Shown here in pieces: positions 32,188 through 40,198 of a stretch of 64,000 bases of DNA. Origin of the DNA: Thermus composti. GTDB taxonomy: Bacteria; Deinococcota; Deinococci; Deinococcales; Thermaceae. Position 1 is the stretch's first letter. Every line of letters begins with the position of its first letter. A model generated the notes under the pieces. That model was not told the DNA's origin. It ran no database searches and saw nothing but the letters and a program-made list of their open reading frames with translations. The position numbers and the translations under genes are program-made. The DNA lies in NCBI RefSeq assembly GCF_014647535.1, contig NZ_BMPJ01000007.1, positions 1 to 64,000 of the forward strand, written 5' to 3'.

Positions 32188-34073
32188 GGGAGGCCTTTCG
32201 CTTCGCCGGGGCCCTCCTCCTGGGGGCCCTGCTGGTGGGGGGCACCTGGGCCCTGGGGCTTTTCCTCCTCCTCCAAGGGGAACGGGAACTGGCCCAAGCC
32301 CTCCTCCGGCTCGCCCAGGAAAAGCTCCCCCTCCTCCTTTTCGTGGGGGCGCTCTTCCTTTTGGTCCTCGCCGCCCTCCTCCATCCCCTCTTCCTGGGCT
32401 ACCTGGCGGCCACCCGGGCCTTGGGGCAGGAGGCCCAGGTCCTCCTTAGCCACCCCCGCCACCGCCTGAGGCCCCGTGGGCCCTTAGAGCTCCAGTCCCT
32501 GGCGGAACTCATCAACCGCTTAGCGGAGGAGAAGGAGGCCTTGGAAAAGGAGGTGGAGGCCCGCATCGCCCAGGCCAAGGCCCTCCTGGAGGAGGAAAGG
32601 CGGAAGCTTTCCGCCCTCATCGGCCACCTGCCCCAAGGGGTGGTGCTGGCCAACCCCAAAGGCCAGGTTCTCCTCTACAACCCTCCGGCGCGGCGGCTTT
32701 TGGGGGAGGGCCTGGGGGCGGGGAAAAGCCTCTTTGGCCTTTTGGACCGGGGGCTTCTGGCCCACGCCCTGGGGCTTCCCGGGGAGCGCTTCCTGACCCA
32801 AGGCCCTAAAGGCCCCCTGGCCCTCCGGGTGGTGCCCTTGGAAGGGGAGGGGGGGTTTGTGGTCCTCCTGGAGGAGGCCCAAGAGGGGGGCAAGGCCAAG
32901 GAGGCCCTCTACTTCCGCCTAAAGGACAAGCTCTCGGGCCTGAAGGCCTTGGTGGAGACCCTGGAAAGGGAGGTCCCGGAACCCTTAAAGCCCCTGGCAA
33001 AGACCGCCCAGACCACCGCCAAGGAGCTTGCCGACCTCGTCCAAACCCTGGCCCCCGAACCCAGGGCGGCGGAGGTGGTGGCGGAGGACCTCCTTTCCCT
33101 CCTGGCCGGGGCCTTGGAGCGGGAGGCCGGGGTCTCCCCCGGGTTCGCCCTGGAAGAGGAGGCCCGGGGGCTTCTCGTCCGGGCGGACACCTACGCCCTG
33201 GCCCGGGGCCTGGCCGCCCTCCTTTCCGAGACGGAGGAGGCCTTCTTCCGGGCCGAGGCGGAAGGAGGGCTCTTCCGCCTGGTTGTGGAGCTGCCCGGAC
33301 CCGCGCCCTCCCCGCCCAAGGACCTGGTCCAGGCGGTGGAAAGCGCCTCGGGGAGCCTCTGGGTGGAGGGAAGGCGGCTTCTTCTCCTCCTCCCCGCCAG
33401 GAAGGCCGCCCGGCTCCGGGCCCCCCAGGCCCCCCCGCCCAGGGCGGAGATGGTGGACCCCGCCCTCCTCCAGGTCCCCGAGGCCCTGGAGGAAGCCCCC
33501 CTGGAAGGGCTCCTCTACACCGCCTTTGACCTGGAAACCACGGGCCTAGACCCGGCCAAGGACGCCATCATCGCCTTAGGAGCGGTCCACCTCCTGGGGG
33601 GGAAGGTCTTGCACCACGAGACCTTTGAGGCCCTGGTGGACCCCGGCCGCCCCATCCCCAAGGCCGCCACGGAGGTCCACGGCCTCACCTGGGAGATGCT
33701 CAAGGGAAAGCCCCGCCTGGAAGAAATCCTCCCCGCCTTCCGGGCCTTCCTGGCGGACACCGTGCCCCTGGCCCACAACGGGGCCTTTGACCTCGCCTTC
33801 TTGCGAAGGGCGGGCCTCGAGGCCGCCCCCTTGGTGGACACCCTCCTCCTCGCCCACCTCCTCTTCCCCGACCTCAAGGACCACCGCCTGGAGACCCTGG
33901 CGGAGCGCTTCGGCGTGCCCATCCTGGGGCGGCACACCGCCTTAGGGGACGCCCTCATGACCGCCGAGGTCTTCGCCCGGATGCTCCCCCTCCTCCGGCA
34001 AAAGGGGTACCGCACCCTGGGGGAGGTGCTCAAGGCCTGCCAAGAACTCCCCCTGGCCCGGCTTAGCTACTGA
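32184..34073 (+). CDS. membrane PAS sensor protein fused to DEDDh 3'-5' exonuclease
   Basis: A 629-residue protein. Two membrane helices (about 8-30 and 48-72) are followed by a coiled coil (105-142) and a PAS-like domain (143-232, L-I-G-H-L-P-Q-G-V-V-L-A-N-P-K-G). A kinase-like dimerisation/ATPase region (240-405) has lost the phospho-His and the N and G boxes. Residues 440-605 are a complete DnaQ/PolC-type exonuclease with all catalytic residues: Asp449 and Glu451 (F-D-L-E-T-T-G), Asp536 (H-N-G-A-F-D), His584 and Asp589 (R-H-T-A-L-G-D). Unfused exonucleases of this type neighbour acetate symporter genes in other bacteria. It overlaps the receiver gene by 4 bp and converges on purD with an 11-bp overlap. 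Confidence 0.88.
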   Translation: MREAFRFAGALLLGALLVGGTWALGLFLLLQGERELAQALLRLAQEKLPLLLFVGALFLLVLAALLHPLFLGYLAATRALGQEAQVLLSHPRHRLRPRGPLELQSLAELINRLAEEKEALEKEVEARIAQAKALLEEERRKLSALIGHLPQGVVLANPKGQVLLYNPPARRLLGEGLGAGKSLFGLLDRGLLAHALGLPGERFLTQGPKGPLALRVVPLEGEGGFVVLLEEAQEGGKAKEALYFRLKDKLSGLKALVETLEREVPEPLKPLAKTAQTTAKELADLVQTLAPEPRAAEVVAEDLLSLLAGALEREAGVSPGFALEEEARGLLVRADTYALARGLAALLSETEEAFFRAEAEGGLFRLVVELPGPAPSPPKDLVQAVESASGSLWVEGRRLLLLLPARKAARLRAPQAPPPRAEMVDPALLQVPEALEEAPLEGLLYTAFDLETTGLDPAKDAIIALGAVHLLGGKVLHHETFEALVDPGRPIPKAATEVHGLTWEMLKGKPRLEEILPAFRAFLADTVPLAHNGAFDLAFLRRAGLEAAPLVDTLLLAHLLFPDLKDHRLETLAERFGVPILGRHTALGDALMTAEVFARMLPLLRQKGYRTLGEVLKACQELPLARLSY

Positions 34074-35307
34074 GGGCCTTCCTGCCGATGTCCTTCCGGT
34101 AGACCGCCCCGGGGAAGCCCACCTGCGGGATGAAGGCGTAGGCCCGCTCCAGGGCCTCCTTCAGGTCCTTCCCCAGGCCCACCACGTTGAGGACCCTGCC
34201 CCCGGCGCTCACCAGGTGCCCCCCTTCCCGCCGGGTCCCCGCGTGGAAGACCAGAACCCCTTCCGGGGGCTCGGGGATGTGGAGGGGGATCCCCTTTTTG
34301 GGGCTTTCGGGGTAGCCGGGGGCGGCCAGGACCACGCAGGCCGAAGCCCCCTCCTTCCAGGAAAGCTCCGTCCCCGCAAGCCTTCCCTCGGCCACCCTTA
34401 GGGCCAGGTCCACCAGGTCGTTTTCCAGAAGGGGAAGGATGGCCTGGGCCTCGGGGTCGCCGAAGCGGGCGTTGAACTCCAGGACCTTGGGGCCTTCCCG
34501 GGTAAGCATGAGCCCGGCGTAGACCACCCCCCGGTAGACCACCCCTTCCGCCCTTAGGCCCCGGACCAGGGGCTTTAGGATCTCCTCCTCCACCCGCCTT
34601 AGGGTGGCCGCGTCCATGGGGTAGGGGGCGATGGCCCCCATCCCCCCGGTCATGGGGCCCTGGTCCCCGTCCAGAAGGCGCTTGTGGTCCTGGGAGGGGA
34701 GGAGGGGGAGGATGGTCTCCCCATCGGTGAGGGCGAGGACCGTGGCCTCCTCCCCTTCCAGGTACTCCTCTATGACCACCTCCCCCCCCTCGGCCCGGTT
34801 CAGGATGTTGGCCACCGCCTGCTTGGCCTGGTGCAGGTCAAAGGCCACCGTCACCCCCTTGCCGGCGGCGAGCCCCGAGTCCTTGACCACCACGGGCACC
34901 CCCACCTCCTCCAGGTACTCCAGGGCCAGAAGGGGGTCCTGGAAGGCCCGGTAGCGGGCCGTGGGGATGCCGTGGCGCTCCATGAGGCCCTTGGCGAAGG
35001 CCTTGGAGCCCTCAATCATGGCCGCCCTCTGGGTGGGACCGAAGATCCTTAGCCCCCTTTCCAAGAAGGCGTCGGCGATCCCCTCCACCAGGGGGGCTTC
35101 CGGCCCCACCAGGGTGAGGTCAATCCCCTCGGCCAGGGCCCAGTCCGCCAGGGCCTCCACGTCCCCGTTCCAGGGGACGAGCTCCGCCAGGGCCGCCATG
35201 CCGGCGTTGCCGGGGGCGGCGTAGAGCCTTTCCACCAGGGGGCTTTGCGCCGCCTTCCAGAGGAGGGCGTGCTCCCGCCCCCCGCTCCCCACCACCAAGA
35301 CCTTCAT
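34063..35307 (-). CDS. purD: phosphoribosylamine-glycine ligase
   Basis: A 414-residue ATP-grasp enzyme, second step of purine synthesis. It begins M-K-V-L-V-V-G-S-G-G-R-E-H-A-L; V-V-K-D-S-G-L-A-A-G-K-G-V and G-P-M-T-G-G-M-G-A are the nucleotide and substrate segments, and the C-terminal L-E-F-N-A-R-F-G-D-P-E carries metal ligands. The frame continues to 35493 without family similarity, so the ATG at 35307 is used; it overlaps purN by 4 bp. Last gene of the minus-strand FAH-MBL-purN-purD string. Confidence 0.96.
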   Translation of the reverse strand: MKVLVVGSGGREHALLWKAAQSPLVERLYAAPGNAGMAALAELVPWNGDVEALADWALAEGIDLTLVGPEAPLVEGIADAFLERGLRIFGPTQRAAMIEGSKAFAKGLMERHGIPTARYRAFQDPLLALEYLEEVGVPVVVKDSGLAAGKGVTVAFDLHQAKQAVANILNRAEGGEVVIEEYLEGEEATVLALTDGETILPLLPSQDHKRLLDGDQGPMTGGMGAIAPYPMDAATLRRVEEEILKPLVRGLRAEGVVYRGVVYAGLMLTREGPKVLEFNARFGDPEAQAILPLLENDLVDLALRVAEGRLAGTELSWKEGASACVVLAAPGYPESPKKGIPLHIPEPPEGVLVFHAGTRREGGHLVSAGGRVLNVVGLGKDLKEALERAYAFIPQVGFPGAVYRKDIGRKALSS

Positions 35308-36179
35308 AAGGGGGATTCTACCCGGGTCCAAAGCCCCAAGGCCGCCTCCCGCACCCCCTCGGGCAAGGTGGAAAGCTCCTCCCTTAGGGCCGGGTGGGGG
35401 CAGGCGAGGAGGTGGGCGAGGAGTAAGGCCCCCCGCACCCAGGGGTCCTGGGGCTCGGAAAAGGCCTTGGGCCAGAGGGCCTCCTTGCCCCAAAGGGCCA
35501 GGGCGCTTAGGGCCCGGGCGTAGAGGGGCCTTTCCCGGGGGGGGAGGGCCCTTAGGGGTTCCGCCAGGGGCCCGAAGGCCTCGGGGGGGCGGGCGAGGCC
35601 CAGGAGGAGAAGGCGGACCGCCTTGGGGTAGAGGCGGTGCTCCAGGCGGAGGACCCGGGCCTCGAGGGCCTCCGGGGTGTCCCCGGGGAGGACGGGCACC
35701 CGCCCCTGGAGGAGGATAGGCCCCGTGTCCATCCCCTGGTCCACGAAGTGGACGGTGGAGCCTGTCTCCTTCTCCCCCGCCGCCAGGACCCTCTGGTGGA
35801 CGTTTAGCCCCGGGTAGTCGGGGAGGAGGGAGGGGTGGATGTTGAGGAGGCGGCCGTACCAGGCCTCCACAAAGGAGGGGGAGAGGAGGCGCATGAACCC
35901 CGCCAGGAGGACGGCGTCCACCCCTCGGGCCCGAAGGAGGCCCAAGGCCTCCCCCTCAAAGGCCTTCCGCCCCCGCCAGGGGAGGGCGAAAGCCTCCACG
36001 CCCCGCCGCCTGGCCCGCTCCAGGGCCAGGGCCTCGGGGTTGTCGGAGAGGACCAGGACCACCTCCCCCAAGGGGTTTCCCGGGGGGAAGGCCTGGAGGA
36101 GGGCCTCCAGGTTCGTCCCCCGCCCCGAGGCCAGGACCGCCAGGCGGGCCCTCCGGCCCAAGGGAAAAGGCCAGGCCAT
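35304..36179 (-). CDS. purN: phosphoribosylglycinamide formyltransferase with C-terminal extension
   Basis: Residues 1-200 are a standard GART: A-S-G-R-G-T-N-L-E-A-L near 16, L-A-G-F-M-R-L-L near 92, N-I-H-P-S-L-L-P with the catalytic Asn/His near 112, and Q-G-M-D-T-G-P-I-L near 150. PurN is normally about 200 residues. This one has 291, with an extra roughly 90-residue helical tail (R-P-P-E-A-F-G-P-L-A-E ... A-A-L-G-L-W) that I do not recognise. Part of it, W-V-R-G-A-L-L-L-A-H-L-L, resembles a HEAT-like helix. It overlaps purD by 4 bp and abuts the MBL gene. Confidence 0.92.
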   Translation of the reverse strand: MAWPFPLGRRARLAVLASGRGTNLEALLQAFPPGNPLGEVVLVLSDNPEALALERARRRGVEAFALPWRGRKAFEGEALGLLRARGVDAVLLAGFMRLLSPSFVEAWYGRLLNIHPSLLPDYPGLNVHQRVLAAGEKETGSTVHFVDQGMDTGPILLQGRVPVLPGDTPEALEARVLRLEHRLYPKAVRLLLLGLARPPEAFGPLAEPLRALPPRERPLYARALSALALWGKEALWPKAFSEPQDPWVRGALLLAHLLACPHPALREELSTLPEGVREAALGLWTRVESPL

Positions 36180-37079
36180 CTAGCCCTCCAGCGCCTCGGG
36201 GTGGTGCTTCTGCCAGTAGCGGACAAGGCCCTGGAGGTTCATGTAGGGAGGGTCGGCAAGCTCGTAAAGGCGCAAGACCTCCTCCCCCACCCCCGCCCTA
36301 AGGAGGCCTTCCCGCCAGTAGGCTTCAAACCGCCGGGTCATCTCCTCGAGGGAAAGGCCCTCCTTGAGGCGGCTTAGGGTCCAGCCCGCCCAGGCCTCGA
36401 GGGCCTCCCGCAAGGCCCTTAGGTGGTCCTCCACGTCCCCGAAGGCCCCGAAGTGGGTGAGGTAGAGGGCCTCCGGGGCCAAGGCGCGGATCCGGTCCAA
36501 GGAGAGGTACCAGCTTTCCAGGTGGATGTCGGGCGGGGGCGTGGGGGGCAGGACGGGCCCCGGGGCGATGCGCACCCCGGCGACGTCCCCGGTGAAGAGG
36601 AGGCCCTCCACCCGGTAGGCGTGGTGGTGGATGGCGTGGCCCAGGGTCTCCACCGCCTGGACCCGCACCCCCCCCACCGTCACCGTCTCCCCGTCCGCCA
36701 GGGCCCGGACCCGCTCCTGGGGGATCCCCTTAAGCTCTCCCCAGAGGGGCTTGAGGAGGTTCCCGTAGATGCGCTCCGCCGAGGCCAAAAGCCTCGAGGG
36801 GTCCACCAGGTGGGGCGCCCCCTTGGGGTGGACGTAGACCGTGGCCCCAAGCTCGGCGAAGCGCCAGGCGGCCCCCGCGTGGTCCAGGTGGATGTGGGTG
36901 ACGAAGACGTGGCGCACCTCCTCGGGGGCCACCCCCTCTTCCCCCAAGGCCTCCACCAGGCGGGGGTAGCAGCTTTCCGGCCCCGTCTCAATGAGGATGG
37001 GCCCCGCCTCCGTCTTGAGGAGGAAGCTGGCGATGACCCGGGGGGCCCCCTGGAAGCGGAGGTCCAAAACCTTTACCAC
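36180..37079 (-). CDS. metallo-beta-lactamase fold hydrolase
   Basis: A 299-residue MBL hydrolase with the di-metal motif T-H-I-H-L-D-H-A-G (near residue 71), a third His in [10 protein letters not shown] and Asp in L-L-F-T-G-D-V-A-G. The substrate is unknown; GloB-like thioesterases and quinolone-signal-type hydrolases are relatives. It sits between an FAH-family gene (7-bp overlap) and purN (adjacent), so it is probably expressed with the purine genes. Confidence 0.85.
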   Translation of the reverse strand: MVKVLDLRFQGAPRVIASFLLKTEAGPILIETGPESCYPRLVEALGEEGVAPEEVRHVFVTHIHLDHAGAAWRFAELGATVYVHPKGAPHLVDPSRLLASAERIYGNLLKPLWGELKGIPQERVRALADGETVTVGGVRVQAVETLGHAIHHHAYRVEGLLFTGDVAGVRIAPGPVLPPTPPPDIHLESWYLSLDRIRALAPEALYLTHFGAFGDVEDHLRALREALEAWAGWTLSRLKEGLSLEEMTRRFEAYWREGLLRAGVGEEVLRLYELADPPYMNLQGLVRYWQKHHPEALEG

Positions 37080-37867
37080 GGCCTCTCCTCCTTGGGGCCG
37101 ATGCGGGTGTGGAGGGTGCCGATGCCCTCCACCGCCACCTCAATCCGGTCCCCGGGCTTCAAGGCCCCCACCCCTTCCGGGGTTCCGGTGAGGACCACGT
37201 CCAAAGGCTCGAGGGTCATGAAGGTGGAGATATAGGAGAGGATCTCCGCCACGCTGAAGATCATCTGGGAGGTGTGCCCCTCCTGGCGGAGCTCCCCGTT
37301 CACGTAGGTGCGCACCCAGGTGTCCTGGGGGTTCAGGTCCGTCTCCAGCCAGGGGCCCAGGGGCAGGAACTTGTCGGCGCTCTTGGCCCGGGTCCACTGC
37401 AGGTCCTTCTTCTGGACGTCCCGGGCGGTGATGTCCACGGCCACGGTGTAGCCCAGGACGTGGTCCAAGGCCTTCTCGGGGGGAACGTTCCGCATCCGGT
37501 CGCCGATGACCACGGCCAGCTCCCCCTCGTAGTGGAGCTCCTGGGTGAAGAAGGGGTAGGGCACCGCATCCCCCGTGTTCCAAGGGTCCATGGGGTTGCC
37601 CGGGTGGGCCAAGGCGTTGGGGGCCTTCAGGAAAAGCCCGGGCTCCTGGGGCAGGTCTTGGCCGAAGTCGTGCCCCATCTCCCGGATGTGCTCCCGGTAG
37701 TTCCGCCCCACGCAGACGATCTTGCTGGGCACGGCGGGGGCCAAAAGGCGCACCGAGGCGAGATCGTAGCGCCTCCCCGTGGGGTTGCCCCCGGGGCCGT
37801 CCGTCTCCAGGACCACCTCTCCCTCCAAAACGCCCCAGCTTCCCTGGTTAAACCGCAGGATCTTCAT
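37073..37867 (-). CDS. fumarylacetoacetate hydrolase family protein
   Basis: A 264-residue FAH-fold enzyme. Family features are V-G-R-N-Y-R-E-H near residue 55, F-L-K-A-P-N-A-L, the metal ligands E-G-E-L-A-V-V-I-G, and D-I-T-A-R-D-V-Q and [10 protein letters not shown]. Likely activities are acylpyruvate hydrolysis or oxaloacetate decarboxylation/tautomerisation; the exact substrate is not readable. The ATG is leaderless: TAGCCT (37875-37880, minus strand) ends 7 nt upstream. First gene of the string down to purD. Confidence 0.88.
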   Translation of the reverse strand: MKILRFNQGSWGVLEGEVVLETDGPGGNPTGRRYDLASVRLLAPAVPSKIVCVGRNYREHIREMGHDFGQDLPQEPGLFLKAPNALAHPGNPMDPWNTGDAVPYPFFTQELHYEGELAVVIGDRMRNVPPEKALDHVLGYTVAVDITARDVQKKDLQWTRAKSADKFLPLGPWLETDLNPQDTWVRTYVNGELRQEGHTSQMIFSVAEILSYISTFMTLEPLDVVLTGTPEGVGALKPGDRIEVAVEGIGTLHTRIGPKEERPW

Positions 37868-37877
37868 GCCCTAAAGG

Positions 37878-38408
37878 CTACCACCTTCCCCTTAGAATTT
37901 GCAGGCCCCGCAAGGCCACCACCCCCGCCACCCCCAAGGCCCCAAGCTGCCCCTCCGGAGGGGCGGCGAGGAGGAGGTAGAGGTAGCCGAAGACCGCCCC
38001 GAAGGGAATGGGGTAGATCCCCCCCCGCCTCCGCCACCAAAGGAGGTGGTATAGCCCCGCCACCAAGAGGGCCAGGGCGCTTGCCAGAAGGGTTTCCCTA
38101 GGGAGCCACACCAGGAAAAACCCTAGGGAAGGGGCGATGCCCCCACCCCCCCGGAAGCGAAAAAAAAGGGGCCAGCAGTGCCCCGCCACCACCGCCACCC
38201 CCGCCCAAGGCCGCAAGGCCCAGGGGGTGAGCCAGGCGGCAAGGGCCCCCTTCCCCACGTCCCAAAGGACCACCGCCAAGGCGGCCCAGGGCCCCTTGCG
38301 GCGGAAGACCCCGGAGCCCCCGGGGAGGTCTTTCTTCTGAACCTCGGGGAAAAAGAGAAGTCCTCCCACCAAGGAGCCCAGGAGGTAGGCCAGGACCAGG
38401 TAGGCCAC
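37878..38408 (-). CDS. plsY: PlsY-like acyl-phosphate glycerol-3-phosphate acyltransferase
   Basis: A 176-residue membrane protein with five or so helices. PlsY signatures are recognisable: L-L-G-S-L-V-G-G near the start, D-L-P-G-G-S-G-V-F-R-R for the phosphate-binding G-S-G-N-x-G-x-T-N, D-V-G-K-G-A-L-A-A-W, and G-H-C-W-P-L-F-F-R-F-R-G-G-G-G-I-A. The motifs deviate (no Asn in the first glycine motif), so this may be a second, divergent PlsY. The frame is open to 38615, but the GTG at 38408 gives the family N-terminus. It diverges from the LacI regulator. Confidence 0.78.
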   Translation of the reverse strand: MAYLVLAYLLGSLVGGLLFFPEVQKKDLPGGSGVFRRKGPWAALAVVLWDVGKGALAAWLTPWALRPWAGVAVVAGHCWPLFFRFRGGGGIAPSLGFFLVWLPRETLLASALALLVAGLYHLLWWRRRGGIYPIPFGAVFGYLYLLLAAPPEGQLGALGVAGVVALRGLQILRGRW

Positions 38409-38418
38409 GCCCCCATTC

Positions 38419-38448
38419 TTGCAGAAAACCCCCCGGGTGGCGTATCCT
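38419..38448 (+). promoter_or_regulatory. promoter of the LacI-type regulator
   Basis: TTGCAG (38419-38424), an 18-bp spacer and TATCCT (38443-38448). Start expected near 38455, inside the first operator. Confidence 0.65.
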
Positions 38449-38453
38449 GAGAA

Positions 38454-38476
38454 TGGAAGTTTCCATGAAGCGCTTC
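38454..38476. promoter_or_regulatory. tandem LacI-type operators
   Basis: Two palindromes stand side by side: TGGAA-GT-TTCCA (38454-38465) at the expected transcription start and GAAGCGCTTC (38467-38476) with the central CG usual for LacI-family sites. Both use the same GGAA/TTCC half-site. Autorepression by the LacI protein downstream is the simplest reading. Confidence 0.6.
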
Positions 38477-38488
38477 CACAAGCCATGA
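38465..38488 (+). CDS. possible 7-residue upstream reading frame
   Basis: ATG at 38465 opens M-K-R-F-H-K-P and stops at TGA 38486-38488, overlapping the regulator's ATG (38485) in an ATGA. It could couple translation of the regulator, or be incidental, since it lies within the operator. Confidence 0.3.
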   Translation: MKRFHKP

Positions 38489-39519
38489 AGAGGAAGAAAC
38501 CCACCATCCACGAGGTCGCCGCCCGGGCCGGGGTGGGCCTGGGCACGGTGAGCCGGGTCCTGAACAACCACCCGGCGGTGCGCCCCGAGACCCGGGTCCG
38601 GGTGCTCCGGGCCATTGAGGAGCTGGGCTACACCCCCAACCCCCACGCCCGCCGGATCGCCGGGGGGCGGAGCTACACGGTGAGCGTCCTCCTCCCCTTC
38701 GTGGCCACGGAGTTCTACCGAAGGCTCATTGAAGGGGTGGAGGGGGTGCTTTTGGAAAAGCGCTACGACCTAGCCCTCTTCCCCATCCTCTCCCAGGCGC
38801 GGCTTAAGCGCTACCTGGAAAGCACCACCTTAGCCTACCTCACCGACGGGCTCATCCTCGCCTCCTACGACCTCACGGAGCACTTTGAGGGGGGGCGCCT
38901 CCCCACCGACCGGCCCGTGGTCCTGGTGGACGCCAAAAGCCCCCGCTACGACTCCGTCTACCTGGACAACCACCTGGGAGGGCGGCTTGCCGGGGAGTAC
39001 CTGGCCCGCTTCCCGGGGGCCATCTTCGCCATCAAGGTGGAGGAGGAGCCCGACAAGGCCTTCCGCCACACGGTCTTCAGCGAAAGGATGGCGGGCTTCC
39101 TCGAGGCCCTGGCGGCCCAGGGGCGCCCCTTCCCCAAGGAGCACCTTTTCGTCACCCGGCTTTCCCCGGAGGGAGGAAGACTTGCCCTGCGGTACTTCCT
39201 GGAGAAGGCCTCGCCCCCCTTGAACGTCTTCGCCGGGGCGGACCAGGTGGCCTTAGGGGTCTTGGAGGAGGCGGAGCGCCTGGGCCTCACCCCGGGGAAG
39301 GAGGTGCGGGTTTTAGGATTTGACGGCCACCCTTTCGCCGAGGAGGTGGGGCTTTCCACCATCGCCCAGCCCGTGGAGGCCATGGGGGCCCGGGCGGCCC
39401 AGCTCCTTTTGGAGCGGATGGAGGGGTACAAGGGCCCGCCCCGGGAGGTGCGCTTTGAGCCCCTCCTCATAGAACGCGCCTCCACGGCGACCCCCCCCTC
39501 CGCCCCCTACGTGCCCTAG
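38485..39519 (+). CDS. LacI-family transcriptional regulator
   Basis: A 344-residue repressor. Residues 1-60 form the LacI helix-turn-helix and hinge (T-I-H-E-V-A-A-R-A-G-V-G-L-G-T-V-S-R-V-L-N-N, then R-I-A-G-G-R-S), and the rest is a periplasmic-binding-protein-like effector domain (V-S-V-L-L-P-F-V-A-T-E-F-Y, V-F-A-G-A-D-Q-V-A-L-G-V). The effector is probably a sugar or related metabolite but is not readable. The ATG at 38485 matches the family start. Upstream sit two palindromes that fit its own operator. A PIN-like gene follows after 3 bp. Confidence 0.93.
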   Translation: MKRKKPTIHEVAARAGVGLGTVSRVLNNHPAVRPETRVRVLRAIEELGYTPNPHARRIAGGRSYTVSVLLPFVATEFYRRLIEGVEGVLLEKRYDLALFPILSQARLKRYLESTTLAYLTDGLILASYDLTEHFEGGRLPTDRPVVLVDAKSPRYDSVYLDNHLGGRLAGEYLARFPGAIFAIKVEEEPDKAFRHTVFSERMAGFLEALAAQGRPFPKEHLFVTRLSPEGGRLALRYFLEKASPPLNVFAGADQVALGVLEEAERLGLTPGKEVRVLGFDGHPFAEEVGLSTIAQPVEAMGARAAQLLLERMEGYKGPPREVRFEPLLIERASTATPPSAPYVP

Positions 39520-39522
39520 AGG

Positions 39523-40188
39523 GTGCTGGTCTACCTGGACCAAAACCACGCAAGCCGCATGGCCAAGCACCTCCTAGGGCAAAGGGGGCACGAGGCCTTC
39601 GGCAAGCTCTTCCAGGCCCTAAAGGGTAAAGCCCTCGCCCCGCCAAGCCCCTTCCACGTCCTGGAGACCCTTTACCCCCAAAGGGGCCCCGAGGAGAAGG
39701 CGGGCTACCTCCTCCCCGCCCTCAAGGAGGTCTTCGCCGCCCTCTCGGAAGGGTACTGGGTCCGCCCCTGGCAGGAGGTGGCCTGGCGGCAGGGGCGGGG
39801 CCTCTACCGGGAGGACCTCCTCTGGCGGGGAGGGGACTGGGAGACCCCGGCCGACCTCTCCCCTTTCCTGGGGCTTCCCGAAAAGCTCCGGGGGCTTCCC
39901 TACCCGGAAGCCCGGGAAAGGGCTATCCGGGAGATCCAAGGGCGCACGGGGCTTAAGGAGGTCCCCTTCACCCGCCTTTTGGCCCACCTCCTCGCCCGGA
40001 TGCAAAGCGACCTCACCCGCAAGCCCCGCCCCTCGGACCTCCTGGACGCGGTCATGGCGGCCACGGTCTACCCCTACGTGGACCTCCTCCTCACCGACCG
40101 CTACCTGCGAAACCTCCTCCCCGAAAGGAGCGTGGGCGGGCGGCAAAAAGAGGTGGAGGCCCTGGTCAGGCGCCTAGGCGGGGAGTAG
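39523..40188 (+). CDS. PIN-like domain protein
   Basis: A 221-residue protein starting at GTG. The first strand and acidic residue (M-L-V-Y-L-D-Q-N-H), E in F-H-V-L-E-T-L, and a C-terminal D-L-L-D-A-V-M-A-A-T-V-Y-P-Y-V-D-L-L-L-T-D-R-Y-L match the order of acidic residues in PIN-type nucleases. The D-A..A-x-x-P-Y-V-D-x-x-x-T-D end is especially characteristic. The middle (about 60-150) is longer than in VapC toxins and no antitoxin gene is adjacent. It probably shares the LacI transcript. Likely a metal-dependent RNase; biological role unknown. Confidence 0.62.
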   Translation: MLVYLDQNHASRMAKHLLGQRGHEAFGKLFQALKGKALAPPSPFHVLETLYPQRGPEEKAGYLLPALKEVFAALSEGYWVRPWQEVAWRQGRGLYREDLLWRGGDWETPADLSPFLGLPEKLRGLPYPEARERAIREIQGRTGLKEVPFTRLLAHLLARMQSDLTRKPRPSDLLDAVMAATVYPYVDLLLTDRYLRNLLPERSVGGRQKEVEALVRRLGGE

Positions 40189-40198
40189 ACTCCCCCTT

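Noticed and set aside
35308-35493. Long upstream start for purD
   Set aside because: The extension is proline/glycine shadow of purN; the family N-terminus M-K-V-L-V-V-G-S-G-G begins at 35307.
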